Part shown: piece after piece, positions 1 through 9,229 of the stretch
Layout: every line of letters begins with the position of its first letter
Numbering within the stretch: the first letter of the stretch is position 1
Assembly: GCA_019356535.1 (NCBI GenBank)
Contig: CP037918.1
Location: 2,630,501-2,694,500, forward strand
Direction: 5' to 3'
DNA length: 64,000 nt
Origin: Chromatiaceae bacterium
GTDB lineage: Bacteria; Pseudomonadota; Gammaproteobacteria; Chromatiales; Chromatiaceae
Position numbers and translations under genes: made by a program
Notes under the pieces: generated by a model
What the model was told of the DNA's origin: nothing
Database searches by the model: none
The model's input: only the letters and a program-made list of their open reading frames with translations

Positions 1-75
1 TAAAGTTCCCCTGCTTCCCGCCGTTAATTCCTACGCCAATCGGCACCAAACCGGGGCGATACGGAGGGTCCCACT

Positions 76-1005
76 TTGTTCAAGCGGTTGCGATTGGGGC
101 GGCAAGAGGCGTCCTGCTACGCGGGCATCAGCCTGCACCACGACGGCGCGCGCGGGGCGTTGTTGCGCGCGCTGCCTGGCGACAAGGTACGCGTCGAGGC
201 GCTGGCCGAGGCCAAGGGAGGCGATACGCGCGGTGAGCAGATCGCGACGGTGCTGCGCGAACTAGGCGCCAGGCGACGCACGCCACTGACCGTGGTACTG
301 GATCGCAGCGACTATGCCCTGCTGCAGCTCGAGCCACCGGAGCTGCCACCCGAAGAGCTGACCGAGGCCCTGCGCTGGCGCATTCGCGATATGGTGGACT
401 TTCCAGTGGACGAGGCGGTGATCGACCACTTCGAACTGCCACCCAGTCAGCGCGCGGGCTCACCACGCCTGAGCTGCGTGGTGTGCGCACCACCACAGCG
501 TCTCGACGAGATCACCGTGGCCGCCAACAGTGCCGAACTGCGTGCCATCGACATCCCCGAAATGGCACTGCGTGACCTGGTGATGCATGCCCTGGACGAC
601 CGCCCCCACGCCTGGCTGTACCTGGCGCCACGCATGGCCCTGATCGAGATCCTGAATGGCGACCGCATCTGGCTGAGCCGGCAGATCGAGCTCACCGCCG
701 GTCTGTTCCAGGGGGGGGAGCCCGCCGCACAGGACGTGGACGATCTGTTGCTCGAGGTGCAACGTTCCCTCGACTACTACCAGAGCCTCTATGCCACCGG
801 CCCAGTGGACAGCCTGCAGGTACTCGGCACTTCGCCAGCAGTGGAAGCCGCCTTCGTGCTGTCTGCTGCGGTGTACCTGTCGGTACCGGTGGCCCGCTTC
901 GAACTCGACAGGATCGAGGGCCTGGAGAACCATGATGAACAGCAACAACGCCAGTCGCTGCTCGCCATGGGCGCCGCCTTCAGGGAGATGCCATGCGCTG
1001 CCTGA
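76..1005 (+). CDS. mshI: MSHA biogenesis protein MshI (PilM-like)
   Basis: A 309-residue protein of the PilM/GspL-like actin-fold type that heads an MSHA pilus assembly operon. In such systems it forms part of the inner-membrane/cytoplasmic platform together with PilN-, PilO- and PilP-like partners. The assignment rests mainly on position (followed by PilN-like, MshJ, K, L, M, N, E and G proteins) and on the predicted mixed alpha/beta fold; there is no membrane segment. The start is a TTG codon preceded by GGAGGG about 8 bases upstream, and no better ATG lies near the conserved N-terminus. Its end overlaps the next gene by 13 bases, implying translational coupling. Sequence divergence in this family is high, so the precise name is less certain than membership of the operon. 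Confidence 0.8.
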   Translation: MFKRLRLGRQEASCYAGISLHHDGARGALLRALPGDKVRVEALAEAKGGDTRGEQIATVLRELGARRRTPLTVVLDRSDYALLQLEPPELPPEELTEALRWRIRDMVDFPVDEAVIDHFELPPSQRAGSPRLSCVVCAPPQRLDEITVAANSAELRAIDIPEMALRDLVMHALDDRPHAWLYLAPRMALIEILNGDRIWLSRQIELTAGLFQGGEPAAQDVDDLLLEVQRSLDYYQSLYATGPVDSLQVLGTSPAVEAAFVLSAAVYLSVPVARFELDRIEGLENHDEQQQRQSLLAMGAAFREMPCAA

Positions 1006-1628
1006 GCCCTCCTGAACAGCGCATCAACCTGTACCGCCCGACGATGGCGGTACGCCACCCCCTTAACGCCACGGTGCTGGCCACTGCCGCCGTGCTGGGC
1101 GTGCTGGCGATCCTTGGCGGCTGGGGCTGGCTCAGCTGGCAGGCCTGGTCCCTGCAACAACAGCTCCAGCCATTGCAGGCACAGGTGCAGGCGCGCCAGC
1201 AGCAGCTGGCCGAATTACAGGCCAGGCTACCCTCCAACCGGCCCGATCCCACCCTGCAGGCCCAGGTGAAGCAGCTGGAGAGGCGCTGGGCCACCCTGCA
1301 GCAGACCATCGCCCTGCTCGATGCCCGCCAGCGCGCAGCCGCCCCCGGGTATTCGCCACTGCTACGCGGGCTGGCAAGCAAACCGCTGCAGGACTTGTGG
1401 CTGCGCGAGATCCGCATCGGCGCCCCGCAGGGCCGAATCGATCTCAAGGGTCTGGCACTGGAGCCGGCCGCGGTCCCACGCATGCTGCACACCCTGGGAA
1501 AACAGCCGGCCTTTGGCGATTTGCGTTTTGGCCAGGCACGTATCACACGCGATGCCGAAGACGCCCAGGGACCGGTCACCTTCGAACTGCGTGGCCTGCC
1601 CCGGGAGGACGGACAGCATGCCGGCTGA
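993..1628 (+). CDS. PilN-like MSHA inner-membrane protein
   Basis: A 211-residue bitopic protein: short cytoplasmic N-terminus, one membrane helix at about residues 27-48, a Gln-rich coiled coil at 50-110, then a small globular domain. This is the architecture of PilN, which binds PilM through its N-terminal tail (here near INLYRP, residues 11-16) and pairs with PilO in the periplasm. It lies between mshI and mshJ, where MSHA loci carry a PilN-type gene (sometimes called mshI2). The ATG at 993 follows a CAGGGAG site. The stop overlaps the mshJ start (11 bases). Function is inferred from architecture and context; the sequence itself is poorly conserved across the family. Confidence 0.75.
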   Translation: MRCLSPPEQRINLYRPTMAVRHPLNATVLATAAVLGVLAILGGWGWLSWQAWSLQQQLQPLQAQVQARQQQLAELQARLPSNRPDPTLQAQVKQLERRWATLQQTIALLDARQRAAAPGYSPLLRGLASKPLQDLWLREIRIGAPQGRIDLKGLALEPAAVPRMLHTLGKQPAFGDLRFGQARITRDAEDAQGPVTFELRGLPREDGQHAG

Positions 1629-2262
1629 CCCGCGCCAACTGTTCGCCCGTTTCGACCGGCTCAGCCTGCGCGAGCGCGGATTGATCGCGCTGGCCCTGGC
1701 GGTGCTGCTGTTCCAGGGGGGCGACCTGCTGCTGGACAGTGCTCAACGCGATCTGCAACACGCCCGGCAGGCACTGGCCACCCAGCACCGGGCCCTGGAC
1801 GACATCAGCAAGCGCCAGCAGGCGCTCGTCCATCAGGCGGACAATGCCCCCGACAGACGCCTGCGCCAGCGCCTGGCGCAGCTACGCCGCGACCTGGCCG
1901 CCTCGCAGGCTCGGCTAGACCACCTGTCGCAGCGGCTGATCACCCCCGAGGAAATGGCGGCACTGCTGCAACAGATGCTGGCGCACCAGTCCGGGCTCGA
2001 GCTGATCCGCCTCGAAACGCTGCGCACCCGCCCGCTGGGCGACGACCAGCAGCAACTCAAGATGCCGCTGTTCGCGCACGATCTGGTGCTGGAATTCCGT
2101 GGCGGCTACCTGGACATCCTGCGCTATCTGGAACGGCTGGAGTCGCTCTCGGCCGGCATCCACTGGGACGGCTTCCACCTGGAGACCGAGGACTGGCCCA
2201 CCAACCGGGTGCGCCTGGAACTGCATACCCTGAGCCTTTCGGAGGACTGGATCGGTGTCTAG
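1618..2262 (+). CDS. mshJ: MSHA biogenesis protein MshJ (PilO-like)
   Basis: A 214-residue protein with one N-terminal membrane helix (about 20-37), a long coiled coil (about 40-110) and a periplasmic alpha/beta domain, matching the PilO/MshJ type that dimerises with the PilN-like protein in the alignment subcomplex. The open frame extends far upstream, but ATG at 1618 is chosen because it overlaps the preceding stop, places the hydrophobic helix at the usual distance, and leaves the upstream part as antisense-like noise inside the PilN gene. The C-terminus overlaps mshK by 8 bases. Confidence 0.8.
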   Translation: MPADPRQLFARFDRLSLRERGLIALALAVLLFQGGDLLLDSAQRDLQHARQALATQHRALDDISKRQQALVHQADNAPDRRLRQRLAQLRRDLAASQARLDHLSQRLITPEEMAALLQQMLAHQSGLELIRLETLRTRPLGDDQQQLKMPLFAHDLVLEFRGGYLDILRYLERLESLSAGIHWDGFHLETEDWPTNRVRLELHTLSLSEDWIGV

Positions 2263-2602
2263 CAAGCGCATGACAACCCTGCTGATCGCACTCGCCGCCC
2301 CTGCTCTGACCGGCGCCCAGACTCTGTTCGACCCAACCCGCCCGCCGCGCCCGGCCCTCGTCAAGGACGCCTCCGCGCCGGCACGGTTAGCCCTGCCGCG
2401 CCTGCAGGCACTGATCGCCCGCGGCACACGCTACAGCGCCCTGATCGATGGTCGGCCCCTCGGCGTCGGCGATCGCATCGGCAGTTGGCGCATCACCGCC
2501 ATCGACCGAAGTGGGGTCGCACTCGAAGGCCCGCAGGGGCCGCAACGCCTGTATCTGCGCCAGGCCGCCTTCAAGCGCGCGGCAGAGGAGAACACCCGAT
2601 GA
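2255..2602 (+). CDS. mshK: MSHA biogenesis protein MshK (PilP-like)
   Basis: A 115-residue exported protein. A GTG start at 2255 (inside the end of mshJ) gives a signal peptide ending near ALTGA, followed by the DPTRPP motif typical of MshK and GspC/PilP-like periplasmic linkers, then a short HR-type beta domain (residues about 45-110, including SALIDGRPLGVGDRIGSWRI). In the family it bridges the inner-membrane platform to the secretin. There is no lipobox, unlike PilP. It overlaps mshL by 4 bases. An internal ATG six codons downstream is possible but would shorten the signal peptide's charged region. Confidence 0.8.
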   Translation: MSSKRMTTLLIALAAPALTGAQTLFDPTRPPRPALVKDASAPARLALPRLQALIARGTRYSALIDGRPLGVGDRIGSWRITAIDRSGVALEGPQGPQRLYLRQAAFKRAAEENTR

Positions 2603-4281
2603 GACGACTGTCGATCACCCTGATCACCCTGCTGCTGGCAGCCTGCCAGACCCCGGCCCCGCGTCACCAGGCCTCCCTGCCCGACATCCGCCAGGCCTTG
2701 AAGGAGAGCGAGACGGCGGCCCAGGCCAAACCTCCGGCGCCGCCCCCGGAGGTCACTGCCGCCCTGATGCCACCGTTGAAGATCGAGCTGGGTCAGCCGG
2801 AGGAGCAGGAAAAACGCTTCGACATCCAGGTGGTTGATGCCCCGGCGCGCGAGTTCTTCATGGGCCTGGTGGCCGGCACCCCATGGAACATGGTGGTGCA
2901 CCCCGATGTCGGCGGCAAGATCTCGCTCGATCTGAAGAACGTGACCATCGACGAGGTGATGGAAACCCTGCGCAATGTCTATGGCTACGAATACGAGCAG
3001 ACCGCCTCGGGCTTCCATGTGCTGCCGATACGCCTGCAATCGCGCATCTACCAGATCAACTACCTGAACGTGAAGCGCAACGGCAACTCCGAGATGCGCG
3101 TCGGCTCGGGGCAGATGTCCCAGAACAGCGGGGGCGGCGATACCGTGGACAATGGCGGCGGCATCGAGACCCAACCCTCGTCCAAGGTGGTAACCGAGAG
3201 CAGCAGCAACTTCTGGAGCGAACTGCGCAGCGGGCTGCGCACTCTGGTCGGCGACGGCGAGGGCCGCTCGGTCGTGGTCTCACCGCAGTCCGGCATCGTG
3301 GTGGTACGCGCCATGCCCGCCGAGCAACGCGAGGTCGCAGCCTACCTGCGCTCGCTGCAATCGACCCTGCAACGCCAGGTGATCATCGAGGCCAAGATCA
3401 TCGAGGTGCAGCTCGACGACGGTTACCGCTCGGGCATCGACTGGGGCAAGCTGGCCGGCCTGCCCAACAGCGGCCTGCTGACCATAGGCCAGACCGGTGG
3501 CGGCAGCGTGCTCGATTCAGGCGTCAGCGGCATCAGCGGCAATGTCGGCAACCTCGACCCCGCAGCCTACGGCGCCATCAGCAGCCTGGCGGCACAGGCC
3601 TTCGGCGGGGTGTTCAGCGCGGCGATCAAGACCGGCAGTTTCGCTGCCTTCATCGAACTGCTGAAATCGCAGGGGCACGTCCAGGTGCTGTCCAGCCCGC
3701 GCGTGGCCACGCTGAACAACCAGAAAGCCGTCATCAAGGTGGGACAGGACGAGTTCTTTGTCACCGACGTGTCCACCACCACGGTCACCGGTGCCACCAC
3801 CACCTCGACACCCGACGTGACGCTCACGCCTTTCTTCTCGGGCATCGCCCTGGACGTGACCCCACAGATCGATACCCGCGGCGGCGTCACCCTGCACATC
3901 CACCCCTCAGTGAGCGAAGTCACCGACCAGTCCAAGACCTTCACCATCGACAACAAGACCCAGACCCTGCCCCTGGCGCAATCACGAGTGCGTGAATCCG
4001 ACAGCATTGTCTATGCGCGCAACGGCGAGATCGTGGTGATCGGCGGCCTGATGCAGGAGAGCCGCCACGACCAGCGTGCCTCGGTGCCCGGCGCCGGCGA
4101 CCTGCCGCTGTTCGGCTCGCTGTTCGGCCACCGCCGCGAACAGACTCGCAAGAGCGAACTCGTTATCCTGCTGCGCCCACTGGTGATCGACGGCCCGGCA
4201 GCCTGGCGCCAGGAGATCTCGGCCACAGCGCGGCGCATCGATAGGCTGGGCCGTGCTCCCAACGGCAAGGAGGTGTTCTGA
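2599..4281 (+). CDS. mshL: MSHA secretin MshL
   Basis: A 560-residue outer-membrane secretin lipoprotein through which the pilus leaves the cell. The N-terminus is a lipoprotein signal (LLLAAC, lipidated Cys16). Residues about 60-140 form an N0/STN-like domain, followed by an N1-like domain. A Gly/Ser/Asn-rich linker (about 165-200) precedes the C-terminal secretin domain with VQVLSSPRVATLNNQKAVIK and the closing repeat ending SELVILLRPLVI. The ATG at 2599 overlaps the mshK stop; the frame is open further upstream, but only this start yields the lipobox. It ends with a one-base overlap with mshM. Length and motifs fit MshL well. Confidence 0.92.
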   Translation: MRRLSITLITLLLAACQTPAPRHQASLPDIRQALKESETAAQAKPPAPPPEVTAALMPPLKIELGQPEEQEKRFDIQVVDAPAREFFMGLVAGTPWNMVVHPDVGGKISLDLKNVTIDEVMETLRNVYGYEYEQTASGFHVLPIRLQSRIYQINYLNVKRNGNSEMRVGSGQMSQNSGGGDTVDNGGGIETQPSSKVVTESSSNFWSELRSGLRTLVGDGEGRSVVVSPQSGIVVVRAMPAEQREVAAYLRSLQSTLQRQVIIEAKIIEVQLDDGYRSGIDWGKLAGLPNSGLLTIGQTGGGSVLDSGVSGISGNVGNLDPAAYGAISSLAAQAFGGVFSAAIKTGSFAAFIELLKSQGHVQVLSSPRVATLNNQKAVIKVGQDEFFVTDVSTTTVTGATTTSTPDVTLTPFFSGIALDVTPQIDTRGGVTLHIHPSVSEVTDQSKTFTIDNKTQTLPLAQSRVRESDSIVYARNGEIVVIGGLMQESRHDQRASVPGAGDLPLFGSLFGHRREQTRKSELVILLRPLVIDGPAAWRQEISATARRIDRLGRAPNGKEVF

Positions 4282-5192
4282 TGTACGAAGCCTTCTTCGG
4301 CCTGCGCGAGCCTCCCTTCTCGCTGACCCCGGACACCAGCTACTTCTATGCCGACAGCGGTCACCTCGAGGCACTGGAGACCCTGCTCACCGCCCTGCAA
4401 CTGGGCGAGGGCTTCATCAAGCTCAGCGGCGAGGTGGGTACCGGCAAGACCCTGCTCTGCCGCATGCTGCTCGACGCCCTGGAGGCCGACGAGCACTTCG
4501 TCACAGCCTACATCCCCAACCCGGCGATCACCCCGGCGGCACTGCGACACGCCCTGGCCGCCGAGCTGGGTCTGGAGCTGCCACGCAACACCGGCCAGCA
4601 TCACCTGATCGAGGCAATCAACCGGCACCTGCTCGAACAACACCGTGCCGGCCGCCAGGTGATACTCATCATCGACGAAGCTCAGGCCCTGTCGCATGAC
4701 TGCCTTGAGGCACTGCGCCTGCTCGGCAACCTGGAGACCGGCAAGCACAAGCTGCTGCAGGTGGTGTTGCTGGGCCAACCGGAGCTCGATGCCCGCCTGA
4801 CCCGCCCCGAGCTTCGGCAACTGGCGCAACGCATCACCTTCCACTACCGGCTCGAAGCGCTGGACGCGGACGCGGTGGGCGGCTACCTGGCGCACCGCCT
4901 CGCGGTCTCGGGCCACGAGGGGGCATCCCTGTTTAGCCCGGGGCTGGCACGCCGCCTGCACCGGGTCAGTGGCGGCATCCCCCGGCTGGTCAACATCCTG
5001 GCCCACAAGACCCTGCTCGCTGCCTATGGTGAAGGTTGCCGACGACCGCGCAGCCGTCACCTGCGACGCGCCATCGCCGACACCGAGTGCCTGGCACGGC
5101 GCCTGCCCTGGGCACGGGGACGCGGCTGGGTCGCGGCACTCGGCGCTTCGCTGGCCATGGCCGGCCTGCTCTGGACCACGGGGATCGGATGA
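4281..5192 (+). CDS. mshM: MSHA ATPase MshM (ExeA-type AAA)
   Basis: A 303-residue AAA ATPase of the ExeA/GspA family. It begins with the characteristic MYEAFFGLREPPFSLTPD, has Walker A GEVGTGKT at residues 50-57 and Walker B ILIIDEAQ at 128-135, and ends with a hydrophobic segment at about 280-303. In MSHA and type II systems these ATPases help insert or position the secretin at the cell envelope. It is shorter than ExeA because the periplasmic peptidoglycan-binding part is missing, as usual for MshM. It overlaps mshL by one base and mshN by four. Confidence 0.9.
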   Translation: MYEAFFGLREPPFSLTPDTSYFYADSGHLEALETLLTALQLGEGFIKLSGEVGTGKTLLCRMLLDALEADEHFVTAYIPNPAITPAALRHALAAELGLELPRNTGQHHLIEAINRHLLEQHRAGRQVILIIDEAQALSHDCLEALRLLGNLETGKHKLLQVVLLGQPELDARLTRPELRQLAQRITFHYRLEALDADAVGGYLAHRLAVSGHEGASLFSPGLARRLHRVSGGIPRLVNILAHKTLLAAYGEGCRRPRSRHLRRAIADTECLARRLPWARGRGWVAALGASLAMAGLLWTTGIG

Positions 5193-6271
5193 TGAGCCTG
5201 CTCAACCAGGTACTGCGCGACTTGGAAAAGCGCCCCCGGCCCGATGCGACACAGCCGCCCCTGCGGCTGGCGGCCACGCCCCCGGCAGCGGCACCCGGCG
5301 CCAGCCGGCGGCGCCGGCTTGCCTGGCTCGCCACCGGCGGGCTGATACTCGCCGGCGGGCTGGCACTCTGGTGGTGGCCCCAGGCCCGACAGGCCCCTGC
5401 CCCGGTACCGATGCTGCCCTCGGCCGAGCCACGAACACAGGTTCAGGCGGTGACACCGGAATCCGCGACGCCTCCGGCCCCGGTCGCCATTCCCCGCGAA
5501 AAGCCATCAGCGGACAAGTCGTCGAGCACACCGAAAATGGCAAAGGCCAAGGCACCCGCGCAGCCCCCGGCGCCAGCGGCGCCGAAAACGCCCTCGGCGG
5601 ACGACCTGCCGTTACACATCAGCATGGCAGAGACACCACCCCGGCCGGCCCACCGCCCCAAACCCAAGAAGACAAAGGCCGCCTCCCGCCCGCCGGCGCA
5701 ACTGCGCAAGACCCCGGCGCCCGCCCCCCTGGCACAGATCCGCCGGCTGATCGCACACGGCGAACTCAGCCTCGCCGAGGAGCGCCTGCAACAGCGGCTG
5801 CGCGCGGTCCCGTCCGACCGCGCGGCCCACCAGTTGCTGGTGGGACTACTGCTGCGAGGCGAGCGACGCGACGAGGCGCTTGCGCAGATCGAACGCAGCC
5901 TCACCCGCCTCGGGTACGACGACAAGTTGCTCTTGCTGCGCGCCCGCCTGCTGGCCGACCGAGGCCAGACAGGCGCCGCCTTGCGTGACCTCGAGACCTT
6001 GCTGGCGCGCCACCCTGATGACCGCGAGGCGATGCGCCTGGTCGCCGCCCTCTACCGGCAACAGGGCGAAAGCCTTCGTGCCGGTCGCCTGTATCAGCGC
6101 CTCACGGCGCTGCCCGGCGCCGAGGCCCGCGATTGGCTGGGTCTGGCACTGAGCCTGGATGAACACGACCCCACGCTGGCACGCGTCGCCTGGCAGCGTG
6201 TGCTGACCGCCCCCGAACTGACCGCTGCGGTACGCGACTATGCGCGCCGACGCCTGGAGGACCACCCATGA
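5189..6271 (+). CDS. mshN: MSHA biogenesis protein MshN (TPR)
   Basis: A 360-residue bitopic protein. It opens with the MshN-like signature MSLLNQVLRDLEKR, then a single membrane helix (about 44-62), a long Pro/Ala/Lys-rich periplasmic linker (about 65-175) and a C-terminal domain of TPR-like helical repeats (about 180-355). The overall plan resembles GspB/MshN partners of the MshM/ExeA ATPase. Two start codons are possible in tandem (5189 and 5192); 5189 overlaps the mshM stop. The stop overlaps mshE by four bases. Confidence 0.85.
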   Translation: MMSLLNQVLRDLEKRPRPDATQPPLRLAATPPAAAPGASRRRRLAWLATGGLILAGGLALWWWPQARQAPAPVPMLPSAEPRTQVQAVTPESATPPAPVAIPREKPSADKSSSTPKMAKAKAPAQPPAPAAPKTPSADDLPLHISMAETPPRPAHRPKPKKTKAASRPPAQLRKTPAPAPLAQIRRLIAHGELSLAEERLQQRLRAVPSDRAAHQLLVGLLLRGERRDEALAQIERSLTRLGYDDKLLLLRARLLADRGQTGAALRDLETLLARHPDDREAMRLVAALYRQQGESLRAGRLYQRLTALPGAEARDWLGLALSLDEHDPTLARVAWQRVLTAPELTAAVRDYARRRLEDHP

Positions 6272-7992
6272 CCACGCAGGCACCGATCGCCACCAACCCC
6301 TTGCGCAAGATGCGCCTGGGCGACCTGCTGGTGCACCATGGGGTGATCAACGAAGAGCAACTGCAGGATGCGCTGAGCGCGCAGAAGCGCAGCGGGCGAA
6401 AGCTGGGGGCAACCCTTATCGAGCTGGGCTACCTGACCGAACAACGCCTGCTCGAGTTCCTCTCGCGCCAGCTGCAGATCCCCCTGCTCGATCTCTCGAA
6501 GCAGCAGGTCGATCCCGAGATCGCGCGCAAGCTGCCCGAGACCATTGCCCGTCGTTACCGGGTGCTACTGCTCGAGGAGAACGAGCGCGACGTGCTGGTG
6601 GCCATGGCCGATCCCACCGACCTGTTCGCCCAGGATGAGGTAGCGCGCCTGCTGCACAAGCGGGTGCGCCAGGCCGTGGTCCGCGAATCCCAGCTCCTCG
6701 AGGCGCTGGACCGGCTCTACCGGGGCGAGAGCGACCTGAGCGACCTGGCCGGCGAGCTGCACGAAGAGCTGAGCCAGGCCGATGTCGATCTCGACGAGAT
6801 GCTGCAATCGTCCGACGTGGACGAGGCCCCGGTGTTCCGCCTGTTGCAGCGTCTGTTCGAAGACGCCCTGCACGCCAAGGCCTCGGACATCCACATCGAA
6901 CCCGAAGAGAAACTGCTGCGCATCCGCATGCGCATCGACGGCGTGCTCCAGGAACAGGTGATGAACGAGGTGCGCATCGCCCCGGCGCTGGTGCAACGCC
7001 TGAAGCTGCTGGCCGACCTGGACATCTCGGAGAAGCGCCTGCCACAGGACGGTCGCTTCCAGGTGCGCGTCGGCCAGCGACACCTGGATGTACGTCTCTC
7101 GACCATGCCGGTGGCCGCCGGCGAAGCGGTGGTGATGCGCCTGCTCGACCAGAACGGCGGCACCCTCTCGCTGGAACAGCTGGGCATGCCTGCCGAGGTG
7201 GGAGAGCGGGTACGCGAGTTGATACGAAAGCCACACGGCCTGCTGCTGGTCACCGGCCCTACCGGCAGCGGAAAGACGACCACCCTGTACGCCGCTCTCA
7301 ACGAACTGAACACACCACAGACCAAGATCATCACCGTCGAGGACCCCATCGAATACCGCCTGCCGCGCGTCAACCAGGTACAGGTACACGAGCAGATTGG
7401 CCTGACCTTCGCGCGCGTGCTGCGCACCGCCCTGCGCCAGGACCCGGACGTGATCCTGGTCGGCGAGATGCGCGATCTCGAGACCGCTCAGATGGGCCTG
7501 CGGGCGGCCATCACCGGTCACTTCGTGCTCTCCACCCTGCATACCAACAGCTCGGTGGACACCATCACCCGCCTGCTCGACATGGGTGCGCCGGGCTACC
7601 TGATGGCCACCGCCCTGCAGGGCGTGCTGGCACAACGCCTGGTACGCCGGATCTGCCCGGACTGCGCCGTGCCCTGTACGCCAGACGAACACGAACGGGT
7701 CTGGCTGGAGGCCAATCACCCGCACACAGAGCTTGCCGGCCTGCGTCGCGGTGAGGGCTGCAACCATTGCAATCACACCGGCTATCGCGGGCGGATCGGC
7801 GTCTACGAACTGCTGGAGATCCGCGGTAGCCTGCTCGAGGCCCTGCGCCGCCAGGATATCGATGGCTTTGCGCGCGCCGCGCGCGAGACACCGGGCTTTG
7901 TCACCCTGTCGCAGCGTGCCCTGCAGCTGGCCGCGCAGGGAATCACCAGCCTACCCGAGGTGATGCGCATCAGCGGCGGCCAGGAGCACTGA
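6268..7992 (+). CDS. mshE: MSHA extension ATPase MshE
   Basis: A 574-residue secretion/extension ATPase (GspE/PilB family) that powers pilus polymerisation. The N-terminus has two copies of the 24-residue MshEN c-di-GMP-binding motif: residues 16-39 (starting RLGDLLVHHG) and 45-68 (starting KLGATLIELG). The C-terminal motor has Walker A GPTGSGKTT at about 330-338, an Asp box, a Walker B region (DPDVILVGEMRD) and a zinc-binding tetracysteine region with CPDC and CNHC. Length is typical of MshE. The gene overlaps mshN and is followed one base later by mshG. MshEN function is established for MshE of Vibrio; here it is inferred from the motif match. Confidence 0.93.
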   Translation: MTTQAPIATNPLRKMRLGDLLVHHGVINEEQLQDALSAQKRSGRKLGATLIELGYLTEQRLLEFLSRQLQIPLLDLSKQQVDPEIARKLPETIARRYRVLLLEENERDVLVAMADPTDLFAQDEVARLLHKRVRQAVVRESQLLEALDRLYRGESDLSDLAGELHEELSQADVDLDEMLQSSDVDEAPVFRLLQRLFEDALHAKASDIHIEPEEKLLRIRMRIDGVLQEQVMNEVRIAPALVQRLKLLADLDISEKRLPQDGRFQVRVGQRHLDVRLSTMPVAAGEAVVMRLLDQNGGTLSLEQLGMPAEVGERVRELIRKPHGLLLVTGPTGSGKTTTLYAALNELNTPQTKIITVEDPIEYRLPRVNQVQVHEQIGLTFARVLRTALRQDPDVILVGEMRDLETAQMGLRAAITGHFVLSTLHTNSSVDTITRLLDMGAPGYLMATALQGVLAQRLVRRICPDCAVPCTPDEHERVWLEANHPHTELAGLRRGEGCNHCNHTGYRGRIGVYELLEIRGSLLEALRRQDIDGFARAARETPGFVTLSQRALQLAAQGITSLPEVMRISGGQEH

Positions 7993-7993
7993 G

Positions 7994-9217
7994 ATGGCGC
8001 TGTTCGACTACCAGGCACGCGACCGCAACGGCGAGAAGGTCTGCGGCAGCCTCGAGGCGGACTCGGCCGGCGAGGTCGCCGCCCTGCTCGGCGATCGCGG
8101 CCTGATCCCCATTCGTATCGAACCCGGCGACGGCCCGCGCACCGACGTGCTGCAGCAGTTCCGCAGGCTGCTGGAACCGCCGGTGCGCGCCGAAGAGATC
8201 GTCATGTTCTGCCGCCAGCTGCGCACCCTGCTCAAGGCCGGCGTCCCCATCCTGCGCGCGCTCAAGGGGCTGGCCGAGAGCGCACGCAACCCGCGTCTCA
8301 AACAGGCACTCTCACGCGTGCTGGCACAGTTGCAGGAAGGTCTGGAACTGAACATGGCGCTGGCCCAGCATCCCGCCCTGTTCAGCCCGCTGTTCATCGC
8401 CATGGTGCGCGTGGGCGAGAGCACGGGGCGACTGGAAGAAGCCTTCGCCCACCTGGCCGAACACCTGGAGATGGAAAAGCAGACCCGCGAGCGGGTGCGC
8501 ACCGCCCTGCGCTATCCATTGATCGTGCTCGGCGCCATCGCGGTGGCGGTGGTGATCATCAATATCTGGGTGATCCCGGCCTTCGCCAATGCCTTTGCGC
8601 GCTACGACGCCGAGCTGCCACTGATGACCCGAATATTGATCGCCACCTCGGACTTCTTCCGCACCCAATGGCCGCTGCTGCTGTTCGGCGGCATCGGCGC
8701 CCTGGTGGTGATGCGCCAGTGGCTGACCACCGCACAAGGCCGCCGCCTCAGCGCACGCTGGCTGCTGCGCATGCCGCTGACCGGCCCCATCGTGCACAAG
8801 GCAGTGATGGGTCGCTTCGCGCAGTCGTTGAGCATGACCCTCAGTGCCGGTGTGCCGCTGGTGCAGGCGCTGAAGGTAGTCGCCGGGGTGGTCGACAACG
8901 TGCATGTCGCCGAGCGTATCCAGGAAATGCGCAAGGGCATCGAAAAGGGCGAGAGCATCACCCGCACCGCCGCAGCCACCGGCCTGTTCACCCCCCTGGT
9001 GTTGCAGATGCTGGCAGTCGGCGAGGAATCCGGTGCGGTGGACGAGCTGCTCGCCGAGACCGCGCGCCACTACCAGGCCGAGGTCGAATTCGATCTCAAA
9101 CGCCTGTCCGATTTCATCGAACCCATCGTGATCGTCATCATCGGCATCATGGTCACAGTGCTGGCACTGGGCGTGTTCCTGCCCCTCTGGGACCTGTCCT
9201 CCGCTGCGCACCCCTGA
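7994..9217 (+). CDS. mshG: MSHA inner-membrane platform protein MshG
   Basis: A 407-residue polytopic protein of the GspF/PilC family, the inner-membrane platform on which the ATPase acts. It starts with MALFDYQARDRNGEKVCGSL, typical of the family, and has two T2SSF domains (about 70-195 and 275-395) with membrane helices near 175, 225 and 380. It is the last gene of the plus-strand MSHA set. No mshF-like gene follows; instead the convergent pilin operon ends 9 bases away, and the stop codon lies in a small hairpin shared with the opposing stop. Confidence 0.92.
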   Translation: MALFDYQARDRNGEKVCGSLEADSAGEVAALLGDRGLIPIRIEPGDGPRTDVLQQFRRLLEPPVRAEEIVMFCRQLRTLLKAGVPILRALKGLAESARNPRLKQALSRVLAQLQEGLELNMALAQHPALFSPLFIAMVRVGESTGRLEEAFAHLAEHLEMEKQTRERVRTALRYPLIVLGAIAVAVVIINIWVIPAFANAFARYDAELPLMTRILIATSDFFRTQWPLLLFGGIGALVVMRQWLTTAQGRRLSARWLLRMPLTGPIVHKAVMGRFAQSLSMTLSAGVPLVQALKVVAGVVDNVHVAERIQEMRKGIEKGESITRTAAATGLFTPLVLQMLAVGEESGAVDELLAETARHYQAEVEFDLKRLSDFIEPIVIVIIGIMVTVLALGVFLPLWDLSSAAHP

Positions 9218-9229
9218 GGCATCGCCTCA
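9215..9229. terminator. Hairpin spanning two convergent stops
   Basis: The 15-base palindrome TGAGGC-ATC-GCCTCA contains the mshG stop (first three bases) and, on the other strand, the mshQ stop (last three bases). It could act as a minimal bidirectional terminator, but the flanking T-tracts are short (ATTT on the plus side), so termination strength is uncertain. Confidence 0.45.

Noticed and set aside
1..75. A gene ending at the left edge (TAA at 1-3)
   Set aside because: Three bases cannot support a call; the upstream sequence is outside the window.
1321..1617. N-terminal extension of the MshJ frame back to 1321
   Set aside because: The extension overlaps the PilN-like gene throughout, has no family similarity, and would place the membrane helix mid-protein. 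ATG 1618 is better.
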